In this document: in pieces, positions 8,720-16,799 of the stretch | Numbering within the stretch: position 1 is the stretch's first letter | Layout: every line of letters starts with the position of its first letter | The notes under the pieces: model-generated | The model's database searches: none | Told to the model about the DNA's origin: nothing | The model's input: only the letters and a program-made list of their open reading frames with translations | Translations under genes and position numbers: made by a program | DNA from: Synechococcus sp. RedBA-s | GTDB taxonomy: Bacteria > Cyanobacteriota > Cyanobacteriia > PCC-6307 > Cyanobiaceae | Reading direction: 5' to 3' | DNA length: 33,766 bases | Assembly: GCF_024345495.1 (NCBI RefSeq) | Contig: NZ_JAGQBF010000028.1 | Coordinates: 1 to 33,766 of the forward strand

Positions 8720-11137
8720 TCATTTCGGCCAGATCACGCTGCAACCCTGGCCGCCGTCGCCGCGCTCAGCATCACTGACCCGCTCCACCCAGGGCACGCT
8801 GGCCAGCCACTGACGCAGTCCGCGCTTGAGCTTGCCGGTGCCGATGCCGTGGATCACCCAGAGGGGTCCCATGGCGTTGCGCAGCTGCTCCTCCACAGCG
8901 GCTTCCGCCTCATGCACCCGCATCCCACGCACATCGACGGTGTTGCGCTCGTTGCGCACCTGAGGGCCTGCCCCCCCCAGGTGTCGCCCGCTGGCACGCA
9001 CCTCGACCACGGGCTGAACCGCCTCAGGCGGAACGGGCTTCTCCCCCTGCAGGCTCTCGATGCCGGAGAGCTCTAGCTGCAGCCGCAGCACACCACAGCG
9101 CACGCTCAGTTCACCGCCGTCGGCGCTGATTTCCAGCACCTGGGCCGCCTTGCCCAGGGAGAGCACGCGAATGCGCTCCCCCACCACCGGCCGCCAGCCG
9201 CTGGGGGCCCGGCGCTGGGGCTGGGGCGAGTGCTCCACCTGAAGCTGCCTGAGGCGCACACCGGCCTGGCGGGCCCGCTCCCCGTCACCGCCGCCCTGGC
9301 GCAGGCGCCGGATGATGCGGCGCACCTCCTGCTGCCCGTCGCGGATCGAGTGCTCCAGGGCCTGGCGCCGCTGCTCCTGCAGTTCCACCGACTGCTCCTG
9401 CTGCTGCTGCCAGCGCTGCAGCAGTTCCTCATGCAGCAGTTCGGTGCGCGCCAGCAGGGCCGCCGCCTCCTCGGCCGCCTCCTGCTGACGGCGGCGCTGA
9501 TCTTCGAGACCGCGGATCACCTGGTTCAGTTCCCCTTCGCCCCGGGGCGCCAGCAGACCGTTGGCCTCGGCGATCACCCCAGGATCCAGCCCCAGGCGGC
9601 TGGCGATCGCCAGGGCATTGCTGCGGCCGGGGATGCCCCACTGCAGGTGGTAGGTGGGGGAAAGGCTGTCGCTGTCGAAGGCCACTGAGGCGTTCTCGAA
9701 ACGGCTGTCGGCGTACTTGAGCGCCTTGAGCTCACCGAAGTGGGTGGTGGCGATGGTGAGCCGGGCCCTCTCCGCCAGATGGCGCAGCAGGGCGATGGCC
9801 AAGGCCGTGCCCTCGGTGGGATCGGTGCCGGCGCCCACCTCATCGAGCAGCACCAGGCTGGCGCCGGCTGCCGGGTGGGCCTCGAGGGCTTCAAGGATGC
9901 GGGCGATGCGGCGCACATGGCCGCTGAAGGTGGAGAGGTTCTGCTGCAGCGACTGCTCATCACCGATGTCGGCCAGCACCAGGGAGCACCAGGGCAGGCG
10001 GGGGGTGCCCGAGCAGGGCAGGAACAGCCCGGCCCGGGCCATCAGGGCCGCCAGGCCCACGCTCTTGAGGGTCACGGTCTTGCCGCCGGTGTTGGGACCG
10101 GTGATCGCCACCACCCGCAACTCCGCCCCCACCGACACCGTGACGGGCACCACCTTGGCTTCCCTACCGTGGCGCTCCTGCCAGAGCAGCAGCGGATGGC
10201 GCAGGTCCCGCAGCAGGAACGGGGCCTGGGGGTCGGCGGAGAGCTCCGGCCGCACGGCCCCCAGCCACTGGCCGTAGCGGGCCCTGGCCAGGGCCCCGTC
10301 GAGGGCCACCAGCACCCGATGCAGCTCCTCCAGAGCTGGCGCCTCCTCGGCCACCAGCGCACTGAGGCCGCCGAGCACCTTCCACTCCTCCTGGCGCTCC
10401 CGCCCCTCCAGCTCGCGGATCTGGTTGCCGAGGCCAATCACGGCCCTGGGCTCGATGAACACGGTGCTGCCCGAGGCGGAGCTGTCGTGCACTAGGCCCG
10501 GCAGCTGGGAAGCGGCCGTCACCTTGACAGCCAGCACCGGGCGGCCGTTGCGCTCGGCGATGACACTGTCCTGCAGCAGGCCCCCCTGGCGGCGCATCAG
10601 GTCTTGGAGGCGATCGCGTCGCTGCTGGCGCTGGCCGGCCAGCTGCTGGCGCAGGCCGGCCAGCTCGAGGCTGGCCCGGTCCGCCACCCGGCCGCCCTCC
10701 TCCAGGCAGAAGCGCAGGCGCTGCTCCAGCTCCGGCAGGGTGCGCAGCTCAGCCATCAGCTGGCTGCAGACGGGGCGCAGCTCCGGGGCCTCGATCTGCC
10801 GGCGCAGGCGGCGGGCCACCGCCTGGGTGGAGGCCACCGCCAGCAGATCCTCGCCGCCAGCCGTGCCCCCCTTGGCGCAGTGGCGCAGGGTGCCAGTGAG
10901 ATCGGCGGCCCCCTGGAAACTGAGCCCGCCCTCAATCAGACCATCGAGGCCCAGCAGCTCGCTGGTTTCCGCCAGCAGGCGCAGGCTCTCAGCGCGATCG
11001 GCGGCCAGGGGCAGGTCCCGGCAGTGGGCCGTACCGGCAGTGGTGCTGGCGAAGCTGGCCAGGTGCTGACCGAGCCGCTGCCACTCGAGCAGCTCCAAGG
11101 CTTCGACGGCGATCGCCGTCAGGGCGAGGGGGCTCAA
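8720..11137 (-). CDS. mutS2: MutS2 family ATPase/endonuclease with Smr domain
   Basis: The product has 805 residues. MutS2 is the MutS paralogue linked to recombination suppression and, in some bacteria, to ribosome rescue. The core includes Walker A GPNTGGKT (about 347-354), a Walker B region LVLLDEVGAGTDPTEG (about 428) and a switch ATTHFGELK. A long Gln/Arg/Glu-rich coiled coil (about 545-640) follows. The C-terminal Smr nuclease domain (about 725-805) has DVRGMRVHEAE and IHGIGTGKLKRGL. The mismatch-recognition domains of MutS1 are absent, as expected. The start is a TTG that overlaps the stop of the glyoxalase-fold gene by four bases (TTGA), implying translational coupling. Confidence 0.92.
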   Translation of the reverse strand: MSPLALTAIAVEALELLEWQRLGQHLASFASTTAGTAHCRDLPLAADRAESLRLLAETSELLGLDGLIEGGLSFQGAADLTGTLRHCAKGGTAGGEDLLAVASTQAVARRLRRQIEAPELRPVCSQLMAELRTLPELEQRLRFCLEEGGRVADRASLELAGLRQQLAGQRQQRRDRLQDLMRRQGGLLQDSVIAERNGRPVLAVKVTAASQLPGLVHDSSASGSTVFIEPRAVIGLGNQIRELEGRERQEEWKVLGGLSALVAEEAPALEELHRVLVALDGALARARYGQWLGAVRPELSADPQAPFLLRDLRHPLLLWQERHGREAKVVPVTVSVGAELRVVAITGPNTGGKTVTLKSVGLAALMARAGLFLPCSGTPRLPWCSLVLADIGDEQSLQQNLSTFSGHVRRIARILEALEAHPAAGASLVLLDEVGAGTDPTEGTALAIALLRHLAERARLTIATTHFGELKALKYADSRFENASVAFDSDSLSPTYHLQWGIPGRSNALAIASRLGLDPGVIAEANGLLAPRGEGELNQVIRGLEDQRRRQQEAAEEAAALLARTELLHEELLQRWQQQQEQSVELQEQRRQALEHSIRDGQQEVRRIIRRLRQGGGDGERARQAGVRLRQLQVEHSPQPQRRAPSGWRPVVGERIRVLSLGKAAQVLEISADGGELSVRCGVLRLQLELSGIESLQGEKPVPPEAVQPVVEVRASGRHLGGAGPQVRNERNTVDVRGMRVHEAEAAVEEQLRNAMGPLWVIHGIGTGKLKRGLRQWLASVPWVERVSDAERGDGGQGCSVIWPK

Positions 11138-11568
11138 ACCGGCTCCAGCCCTCCAGCGGCCCGGGCGCGAGCCTGGAGCGGAATCACCGCCGCTCCGGTG
11201 TTGGAGGCGATGCCGGTGGGGGGCTCATAGAGCATCTCCAGCCAGTTGCCCTCGGGATCCTGCAGGTAAAAGGAAGCGGTGCCATCGCGGTGGTCATGGA
11301 CGGGCCCGACCCGGTGGCCGCTGGCCTCCAGCTGGGCGTGGACCCGATCCACTCCGGCGCGGTCCTCGAAGTGAAAGGCGAAGTGGGGGCCCGCCTGGCG
11401 GTAGCTGGGGGCCAGCAGGGCAATGCCATCGCCGGAGTCGGGCGACTGGAGGTAGGTCCAGTCGTCGGCCTCCCAGGTAACCCTCAGGCCGAGGGCCTCG
11501 TAGAAGGCCTTGGCCCGGGGCATGTCCTGAACTCGCACGGCCACATGGCCCAGTCGCTGCACGGCCAT
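11134..11568 (-). CDS. VOC (glyoxalase/bleomycin-resistance fold) protein
   Basis: The product has 144 residues and covers one VOC module pair of beta-alpha-beta-beta-beta units. Family features are RLGHVAVRVQDMPRAKAFYEALGL at the start, with the first metal-ligand-type His, then HFAFHFEDRAGVDRVHAQLEASG in the middle, and TASFYLQDPEGNWLEMLYEP with the C-terminal metal-ligand-type Glu. These are typical of lactoylglutathione-lyase-like or dioxygenase-like enzymes; the substrate cannot be deduced. It sits between hemB (82 bases upstream in the transcript) and mutS2, whose start it overlaps. Confidence 0.8.
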   Translation of the reverse strand: MAVQRLGHVAVRVQDMPRAKAFYEALGLRVTWEADDWTYLQSPDSGDGIALLAPSYRQAGPHFAFHFEDRAGVDRVHAQLEASGHRVGPVHDHRDGTASFYLQDPEGNWLEMLYEPPTGIASNTGAAVIPLQARARAAGGLEPV

Positions 11569-11650
11569 CGCCGTTCCCTGTCGTTGGCGCCATTGTGATC
11601 GGCGGGAGGGCCCAGGTGCAGGCGCCCGGGCATCAGCCGCCGCGCCGGGA

Positions 11651-12652
11651 TCAGCCCTCCCGCAGCCAGCGGGCGGCCTCGCAGGCGTGATAGGTGAGGA
11701 TCAGATCGGCCCCGGCCCGCTTGAAGCAGAGCAGGGTTTCCAGCACCACCGCCCGCTCATCGATCCAGCCCCGCTCGGCGGCCGCCTTGACCATGGCGTA
11801 TTCACCACTGACGTTGTAGGCGGCGATCGGCAGTTCGGTTTCGCCGCGCAGGCGGTGAATGATGTCGAGGTAAGCCAGACCGGGCTTGACCATCAGGATG
11901 TCGGCACCTTCCTGCTCATCCAGCAGGGCTTCGGTGAGCGCCTCGCGGCCATTGGCCGGATCCATCTGATAGGTGCTCTTGTCCTTGGGGATAGGCTTGC
12001 TGGAGTCAGTGCGTGGGGCGGAATCGAGGGCCTCACGGAAGGGGCCGTAGTAGGCGGAGGCGTACTTGGCGGTGTAACTGATGATCCCCACATGCTCGAA
12101 TCCCTCCTCATCCAGGGCTTCGCGGATGGCGCCCACGCGGCCATCCATCATGTCGCTGGGGCCAATCAGATCAGCGCCGGCCCTGGCCTGGGCTACGGCC
12201 TGTTGGCAGAGGATCGCCACGGTCTCGTCGTTGAGCACCTCCCCATCGGCGCTGACGATGCCGTCATGGCCATCGCAGGAATAGGGATCAAGGGCCACAT
12301 CGGTCATGATCGCCATGCCGGGATGGTCCTGCTTGAGCCGCCTGATCGCCCGTGGGATCAGGCCGCCTTCGTTGAAGCACTCAGCACCGTCTTCGGTCTT
12401 GAGGCCGTCGGCCACCTTCGGGAAGAGCACCACGCAGCGGATGCCGAGATCCCAGGCGCGGCCCACCTCCTCCACCAGCCCTTCGAGGCTCCAGCGGAAG
12501 GCACCGGGCATGGCGCCGATCGGCTCGTTGCTGGCGCCTTCATGAACGAACAACGGCAGGATGAAATCCGCCGGGCTCAGCTGAAACTCGCGCACCATGG
12601 CCCGCAGCGCCGGAGTGCGGCGCAGGCGCCGTGGACGGTAGGACAGCTCCAT
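11651..12652 (-). CDS. hemB: Delta-aminolevulinic acid dehydratase (porphobilinogen synthase), magnesium type
   Basis: The product has 333 residues. HemB condenses two 5-aminolevulinate molecules into porphobilinogen, the first pyrrole of chlorophyll, haem and phycobilin synthesis. The Schiff-base lysines are Lys196 (ISYTAK) and Lys256 (DILMVKPG). The metal loop reads DVALDPYSCDGHDG (118-131), with Asp replacing the zinc-ligand Cys, as in magnesium-dependent plant and cyanobacterial enzymes. The N-terminal arm RPRRLRRTPALRAMV is typical. The start is the ATG at 12652, with AGGTGA upstream. It lies 177 bases downstream of the DnaJ-class gene. A TAGGAT at 12674-12679 on the minus strand may be a -10 element giving hemB its own promoter. 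Confidence 0.96.
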   Translation of the reverse strand: MELSYRPRRLRRTPALRAMVREFQLSPADFILPLFVHEGASNEPIGAMPGAFRWSLEGLVEEVGRAWDLGIRCVVLFPKVADGLKTEDGAECFNEGGLIPRAIRRLKQDHPGMAIMTDVALDPYSCDGHDGIVSADGEVLNDETVAILCQQAVAQARAGADLIGPSDMMDGRVGAIREALDEEGFEHVGIISYTAKYASAYYGPFREALDSAPRTDSSKPIPKDKSTYQMDPANGREALTEALLDEQEGADILMVKPGLAYLDIIHRLRGETELPIAAYNVSGEYAMVKAAAERGWIDERAVVLETLLCFKRAGADLILTYHACEAARWLREG

Positions 12653-12829
12653 GCAATCGAATCACCTGAGACCATCCTAGAGCCCAGGCTTCCGCCTCTC
12701 TTTCGCCATCGCATTCCCCAACCAATCCTCTGGCAGCAACCATCAACAGCCGCCACTGATTGATCAGCGAAAGAACATCCCGATGGGATCAGCCTGAATC
12801 CCTCCATTCAAGACTGCTGCGCTGGTAAT

Positions 12830-13822
12830 TCAGAGCTGGGCGGCTCGCATCCACTCTCGGCGAGGATCACTGCTGCGGGCCTCACGCAACTGCTCCAATA
12901 ACTGGCGTTCTCCGTCGCTGAAGCGCTCCGGGAGCTTGAGGGTGAGGCTGAGCAGCAGATCACCACGGCCCTCCTTGATCGGCCAGCCCTTGCCCTTGAG
13001 GCGCAGGCTGCGGCCCAGGGCCACACCCGGCGGCACCTGCACGGTGGCTTCACCGTCGGGAGTGACCACCCTCACCTCGCCGCCCAGGGCCAGCTCATCA
13101 AGGCTGAGGGGCAGGTCAGCGCTGAGCTGATCGCCATCCAGGCGCCAGATCGGGTGGTCCTGAAGTTGAAGGTTGAGGTAGAGATCGCCGCGACGGCCGG
13201 TGCCGGGCTGGAGGTTGCCCTTGCCCTTGAGCCGCAGGCGGCTGCCACTGCGCACCCCCGCAGGAATGCGCACCTGCACCCGCTCCTCGTTGACGGCCAG
13301 GGTGCGTTCGCAGCCGCGGAAAGCTTCGGCGAAGCTGACGCTGATGGTGGCTTCCGCATCCAGGTTGAGGGCGCCACTGCGACCGGCCCCAGCCGGCCCG
13401 CCGAAACCACCAGCGAAGCCTGCGGGAAAGCCGCCGGAGAATCCGAAGCCGCCAGGGCCAGCTCCGAAACCGGAACCGGCCTGGTTCCCGCTGAAGCGAC
13501 CGAGCAGGTCGTTGATGAATTCGTCAAAGTTGCCGTAGTTGCCGAAATCCACATCGAAGCCGGGAGCTGCGCCTGAGCCCCCACCGGCCTGGCTCCAGTA
13601 CTGGCCGAACTGCTCATAGCGACGGCGCTTGTCGGGATCGGAGAGCACCTCATAGGCCTCACTGATCTCCTTGAACTTGGACTCGGCCGTGGCATCACCG
13701 GGGTTCACGTCCGGGTGGTACTGGCGGGCCAGCTTGCGAAACGAGCGCTTGACGGCATCGGCATCCGCGCTGCGCTCGACGCCCAACACTTTGAAATAGT
13801 CGCGGTAGCCGTTGGCACTCAT
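12830..13822 (-). CDS. DnaJ-class co-chaperone without zinc finger (CbpA/DnaJ2-like)
   Basis: The product has 330 residues. The J domain occupies about residues 5-75 and has the HPD tripeptide (36-38) that stimulates Hsp70/DnaK. It is followed by a long Gly/Phe-rich region (about 85-160, FGAGPGGFGFSGGFPAGFAGGFGG). The two beta-sandwich substrate domains then follow directly (VQVRIPAGVRSGSRLRLKGKG; later GVALGRSLRLKGKGWP). The CxxCxGxG zinc repeats of DnaJ are absent, making this a type II J protein. The open frame extends upstream to 14173, but the ATG at 13822 places the J domain at the N-terminus as usual. It is the first gene of the minus-strand run toward hemB, and divergent from the thioredoxin-like gene. 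Confidence 0.9.
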   Translation of the reverse strand: MSANGYRDYFKVLGVERSADADAVKRSFRKLARQYHPDVNPGDATAESKFKEISEAYEVLSDPDKRRRYEQFGQYWSQAGGGSGAAPGFDVDFGNYGNFDEFINDLLGRFSGNQAGSGFGAGPGGFGFSGGFPAGFAGGFGGPAGAGRSGALNLDAEATISVSFAEAFRGCERTLAVNEERVQVRIPAGVRSGSRLRLKGKGNLQPGTGRRGDLYLNLQLQDHPIWRLDGDQLSADLPLSLDELALGGEVRVVTPDGEATVQVPPGVALGRSLRLKGKGWPIKEGRGDLLLSLTLKLPERFSDGERQLLEQLREARSSDPRREWMRAAQL

Positions 13823-13958
13823 CGAGGCAAGCTCATCGGTTCGCGATGCAGCGCAACTGCGTTCCAGTGTCCCAGCCAAAGGCTCGAAAGGGTGGCCCCA
13901 GAAAGGGCGGAAGCCCGAACGCAGCCTTAACCTCAGGGCACCTGAGTCTGGGAGTTCC

Positions 13959-14441
13959 ATGCCTGACGCCACGTCCGGCCACCGGCTGCCCGCCCGGCTG
14001 CTTTCACTGGCGCTGATGAGCCTCAGCCTGGTGCTGGTGGGGGCCGCCGGGAGTAGCCGCAACCCGGCCCTCGCCCTCGGTGACAGCCCATCGGACAACA
14101 GCAGCGGCAGCCTCGGGGAAGCCGTGAGCCCCTCCACGGCAGAGCAGAAGGCGCTGGTAGAGCACCTGCGCACAAGGGGAGCGATTTTCTATGGCGCCTG
14201 GTGGTGCCCCCACTGCTTCCAGCAGAAGAACCTGTTCGGCACTGAAGCGGGCCGGCGTTTGCCTTACGTGGAATGCGACAAGGATCAGGCCGGGCGTGAA
14301 CGCTGCCAATCGGCAACGATCCGGGCGTTCCCCACCTGGGATCTCGATGGCGAGCGCCGTGAAGGCCTGCTCACCATCGAGGAACTGGGGGTCTGGAGTG
14401 GCTTCAAGGCCAAGGCCGAGGGCAGCACCGGCAGCCGCTGA
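13959..14441 (+). CDS. Exported thioredoxin-fold protein with CPHC active site
   Basis: The product has 160 residues. An N-terminal signal or anchor (LLSLALMSLSLVLVGAAGS, about 14-32) precedes a Ser-rich linker and a thioredoxin-like domain with active site WWCPHC (Cys83, Cys86) and cis-Pro motif AFPTW (about 124). The CPHC site and the following QQKNLFG resemble the thioredoxin domain attached to VKOR in cyanobacterial and plastid LTO1-type proteins; here it stands alone. It is probably a thiol oxidoreductase of the thylakoid lumen or periplasm, working with a VKOR-like partner encoded elsewhere (inference). Start: the ATG at 13959 gives a clean signal peptide and GGGAG lies just upstream at 13949-13953; the frame itself opens earlier. 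Confidence 0.82.
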   Translation: MPDATSGHRLPARLLSLALMSLSLVLVGAAGSSRNPALALGDSPSDNSSGSLGEAVSPSTAEQKALVEHLRTRGAIFYGAWWCPHCFQQKNLFGTEAGRRLPYVECDKDQAGRERCQSATIRAFPTWDLDGERREGLLTIEELGVWSGFKAKAEGSTGSR

Positions 14442-14452
14442 AGCGGAAATGA

Positions 14453-14887
14453 TCAGCCGAAACCGTAAGGAGCGGTGGTGTCGCGCAGGCGCTGGGCCAG
14501 CTCCTTGATCACCCCCTGCACAATTTCAGGATGATCGGCCATCAGGGCCTGAAGGGTGGCCTGCTCGATCCGGTACAGCGTGGTGGGGTCGATCGCGCTC
14601 ACTGAGGCCGAGCGAGGTTCAGGATCAAGCGCGGCCAGCTCCCCCACGATTTCGCCATCGTCGAGTTCAACCACAGTCTGGTCACCGATGTGGATGCGCA
14701 CCCGCCCGGTCACGATCACGTACATGCAGGTGCCGAGATCCCCCTTGGCAAAAAGCTGCTCGCCCGCCGTGAGATGCACATCCTCCACAGCTTCAGCCAA
14801 CTGGAGCAGCACCTCTACCGGCGTGGCCGCGAAAATACCAACGGTTTGAAGCCTCTGCAGCTTGTCGTGCGTGGCCGCGCTGGTCAT
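14453..14887 (-). CDS. Stand-alone cyclic nucleotide-binding domain protein
   Basis: The product has 144 residues. It is one CAP-type beta-roll: LAEAVEDVHLTAGEQLFAKGD, MYVIVTGRVRIHI, VVELDDGEIVGELAALDPEPRSASVSA, then C-terminal helices. The phosphate-binding cassette position reads GELAALDPEPRSAS, close to the consensus GE(L/M)ALL...PRSAT, so nucleotide binding is possible. The helix-turn-helix found in Crp/NtcA proteins is missing, so it is not a transcription factor by itself. It could regulate a partner protein by binding cAMP or cGMP, but no partner is evident nearby. The gene ends 11 bases from the convergent thioredoxin-like gene. Confidence 0.82.
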   Translation of the reverse strand: MTSAATHDKLQRLQTVGIFAATPVEVLLQLAEAVEDVHLTAGEQLFAKGDLGTCMYVIVTGRVRIHIGDQTVVELDDGEIVGELAALDPEPRSASVSAIDPTTLYRIEQATLQALMADHPEIVQGVIKELAQRLRDTTAPYGFG

Positions 14888-14967
14888 GGGGTCGAAGGAA
14901 GGTGGCCTGAAGGCAGATCAGACCTTGGTATGGAGGCCATGAGGCTGTCCTGCCGCTAAGTATGTCG

Positions 14968-15183
14968 TCAAACTGGGGGCTCTTCCAGCTGGTGAGCGCC
15001 TGCGGAGCAGTCGGATTCAGCGAGGGCATGGCGAATGATGATCATCAACCGCTCGAAACCATCGCTGTCTTCGAGCCCTTTCCAGAACCACTGGGTTTCT
15101 GGATTGCGCTGCTCCACCAACTCCCTGAGGTCCGCCGGCAAGGCAGACCAATCGGGAAGGTGGGGCAGATCAGGGCGGCTCAT
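14968..15183 (-). CDS. Small hypothetical protein (71 aa)
   Basis: The product has 71 residues, starting MSRPDLPHLPDWSALPADLR and containing an amphipathic stretch LVEQRNPETQWFWKGLEDSDGFERLMIIIRHAL. No signal peptide or membrane segment is present. The amino-acid balance looks like a real soluble protein rather than a shadow frame, but no strong Shine-Dalgarno is seen and no family is recognised. It lies 14 bases downstream of the exported small protein gene on the same strand and could be the last member of that group. Confidence 0.45.
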   Translation of the reverse strand: MSRPDLPHLPDWSALPADLRELVEQRNPETQWFWKGLEDSDGFERLMIIIRHALAESDCSAGAHQLEEPPV

Positions 15184-15197
15184 GCCGGGCCGTGGGT

Positions 15198-15404
15198 TCA
15201 GCAGTTGTAGACGCCAACGGCACAGCGACGCACGGTGCGACGACCCACTCCGGCCACGCTGACGGGCGTGAGCGGGCGGCCGACGATGGCTTGTGCAGGA
15301 GGTACCAGGGCATTCAGGAGCTGACCTGGGAGGGTCTGCAGCGGGCCTGAGCCAGCCAGGGCGAGGGCGGCAAGGAGAGCAGCAGTCTTGTGGGTGGTGG
15401 TCAT
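15198..15404 (-). CDS. Small exported protein with a conserved-looking core and Cys-terminal tail
   Basis: The product has 68 residues. The N-terminal 39 residues are a Sec-type signal with cleavage probably after PPAQA. The mature peptide is only about 29 residues: IVGRPLTPVSVAGVGRRTVR followed by a nine-residue tail, with two Cys, the last residue of the protein being Cys (GVYNC). I recall small proteins with a VGRPLTPVS-AGV-RR core next to DUF2092 genes in Proteobacteria; that is memory, not a search. Its ATG overlaps the DUF2092 stop by four bases (ATGA), so it is probably co-translated with it. The function is unknown. Confidence 0.65.
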   Translation of the reverse strand: MTTTHKTAALLAALALAGSGPLQTLPGQLLNALVPPAQAIVGRPLTPVSVAGVGRRTVRRCAVGVYNC

Positions 15405-16240
15405 GGAGTTCCTCGTTGAACGAAGTGAGTGGGCAGTTCGCCCATGGACTTGATGGTCTTCAACTCATCCTTGCTGATGGCCCTGGCCCCCGGGGGTGGA
15501 ACAAAGGTGAAGGACTGGCCGACAGCCGCAGATCCCGTCTGAAAGTCACTGAGTTGAACGCTGTACCGAGGCGAGCCCGGTACCGTCGTGGAAGTGATTT
15601 CGTAGCGACAGGGGTAGGGGCGCTTTCCCTGGGCGATCCAGATCTGGAAGTCGACATCCTTTTTGCGGAACGCGAGGTGATCACACTCCGCGCCACCGAT
15701 CACGCCGCTGCCGAGATCCTTGACATCCGTGACGCCCTCGGTGAGCTCGGCATAGGCATTCGGCAACAACAGATCAGCCGCCGGCAGCGGTCTGCGGTAC
15801 TTGTCCTTGAGCTCATCCACCAGGGCGACGATCGTGCCCTTGAACGGAACCTGCATATAGACGTTGGCCTTTCTGCCCAGCAGTGTGAAGGTGGAGCCGT
15901 CAAAAACCGTTTCGACATCGGAGAAACCGGTGGATCGGGTGGCCCGGATGCGACCGGGGCGTGCCAGCGACACCGTTCCGGAACTGGCCAGCGTGAGGCG
16001 TTGCTGTTCCGTGGTCACGACATCCAGATCGGCGTCGTAGCGGAATGACATGGCCTGTTGGGCGCCCATGTAGGTGGTCATTCCCTTGAGCAGCGCCATG
16101 GCTTCAGCCTCAGCAGCCGTCGCACCAAGGGCCCCAACCACCCCTGTCGCGACGGCAACACAACCTGCACAGACCCCAGCAAAAAGGCTACGGGCAACGC
16201 TTGCCTTTATGAATAAATCTGTTATTCCTGTTGACATCAT
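15401..16240 (-). CDS. DUF2092 family exported protein
   Basis: The product has about 279 residues. An N-terminal hydrophobic segment (VARSLFAGVCAGCVAVATGVVGALGATAAEA) is a signal peptide or anchor. The rest is beta-rich: MSFRYDADLDVVT, GTVSLARPGRIRATR, DGSTFTLLGRKANVYMQVPF, DHLAFRKKDVDFQIWIAQGKRPYPCRYEIT. This matches my memory of DUF2092 proteins, predicted periplasmic proteins with a LolA/LolB-like half-barrel; no function is established. The ATG at 16240 is preferred because it overlaps the stop of the small upstream ORF (TGATG). A second ATG follows at once, and a GTG at 16243 is possible. The start of the downstream small exported gene overlaps its stop. Confidence 0.78.
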   Translation of the reverse strand: MMSTGITDLFIKASVARSLFAGVCAGCVAVATGVVGALGATAAEAEAMALLKGMTTYMGAQQAMSFRYDADLDVVTTEQQRLTLASSGTVSLARPGRIRATRSTGFSDVETVFDGSTFTLLGRKANVYMQVPFKGTIVALVDELKDKYRRPLPAADLLLPNAYAELTEGVTDVKDLGSGVIGGAECDHLAFRKKDVDFQIWIAQGKRPYPCRYEITSTTVPGSPRYSVQLSDFQTGSAAVGQSFTFVPPPGARAISKDELKTIKSMGELPTHFVQRGTP

Positions 16241-16449
16241 CACTCAGTTAAACCCAATTGGACTACGGCCTTGGTGCCAGCGGGATACCGCCCAAAGACC
16301 CGTAAACGGAACCTCCTCAGCTTAGGGCTTAGCCGAAGTGTGGCAACCACTGCGGAGAGGGCGAGGCGTGCCAGGTCGAACTCAATCAGAATCTGCCCTT
16401 CCAAATCTCCTTCAAGATCTCGGATCGTACTTTCAGGTGCTAACCACAC
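16240..16449 (-). CDS. Possible small ORF coupled to the DUF2092 gene
   Basis: This is a 69-residue frame with a GTG start and GGAAGG eight bases upstream. It reads WLAPESTIRDLEGDLEGQILIEFDLARLALSAVV, then a basic part PKLRRFRLRVFGRYPAGTKAVVQL. Its TGA shares a base with the ATG of the DUF2092 gene (TGATG), a classic reinitiation arrangement. The frame stays open upstream to 16509, so it could also be the 3' remnant of a longer broken gene. No family is recognised. Confidence 0.4.
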   Translation of the reverse strand: MWLAPESTIRDLEGDLEGQILIEFDLARLALSAVVATLRLSPKLRRFRLRVFGRYPAGTKAVVQLGLTE

Positions 16450-16597
16450 ACGTAATGCCTTCCGACATGCGCACTTGGAGATCCCATTCCTGGCCGTCCG
16501 TCCGTCTTATCGCCAGGTTTTCAGCGATCAGCAGTCGTTGGAGACACTGCTGATCATTGAATGGGATGCTGATCAAACACACCAAGCGGTTTGATAG

Positions 16598-16795
16598 ACT
16601 GAAGAGGGCGCCCTGGGGCGCTACTTGGCGCTCTTTCGAGACCATCGCCGGGCGGTCCGGCGGGTGGTGGCGCTGGTGGGCAACAGGGCCTGGCAGGCCC
16701 TGGCGGAAAGGCTGGTCTCGAGATTCATCGATGCCGAGGCCCGTTTCTTCGAGGGTGCTGATCATGCCCTAGCTGAAACATGGATCCGGCAATGA
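16598..16795 (+). pseudogene. Startless open frame, probable gene fragment
   Basis: The frame runs 65 codons from just after a TAG to a TGA and contains no ATG. The translation looks coding: GRYLALFRDHRRAVRRVV, GNRAWQALAERLVSRFIDAE, ARFFEGADHALAETWIRQ. It sits in the otherwise featureless gap between the DUF2092 cluster and the tmRNA locus. The parent gene is not recognised. A TTG-started micro-protein beginning MALFRDHRR is an alternative reading. Confidence 0.3.
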
Positions 16796-16799
16796 ACTT

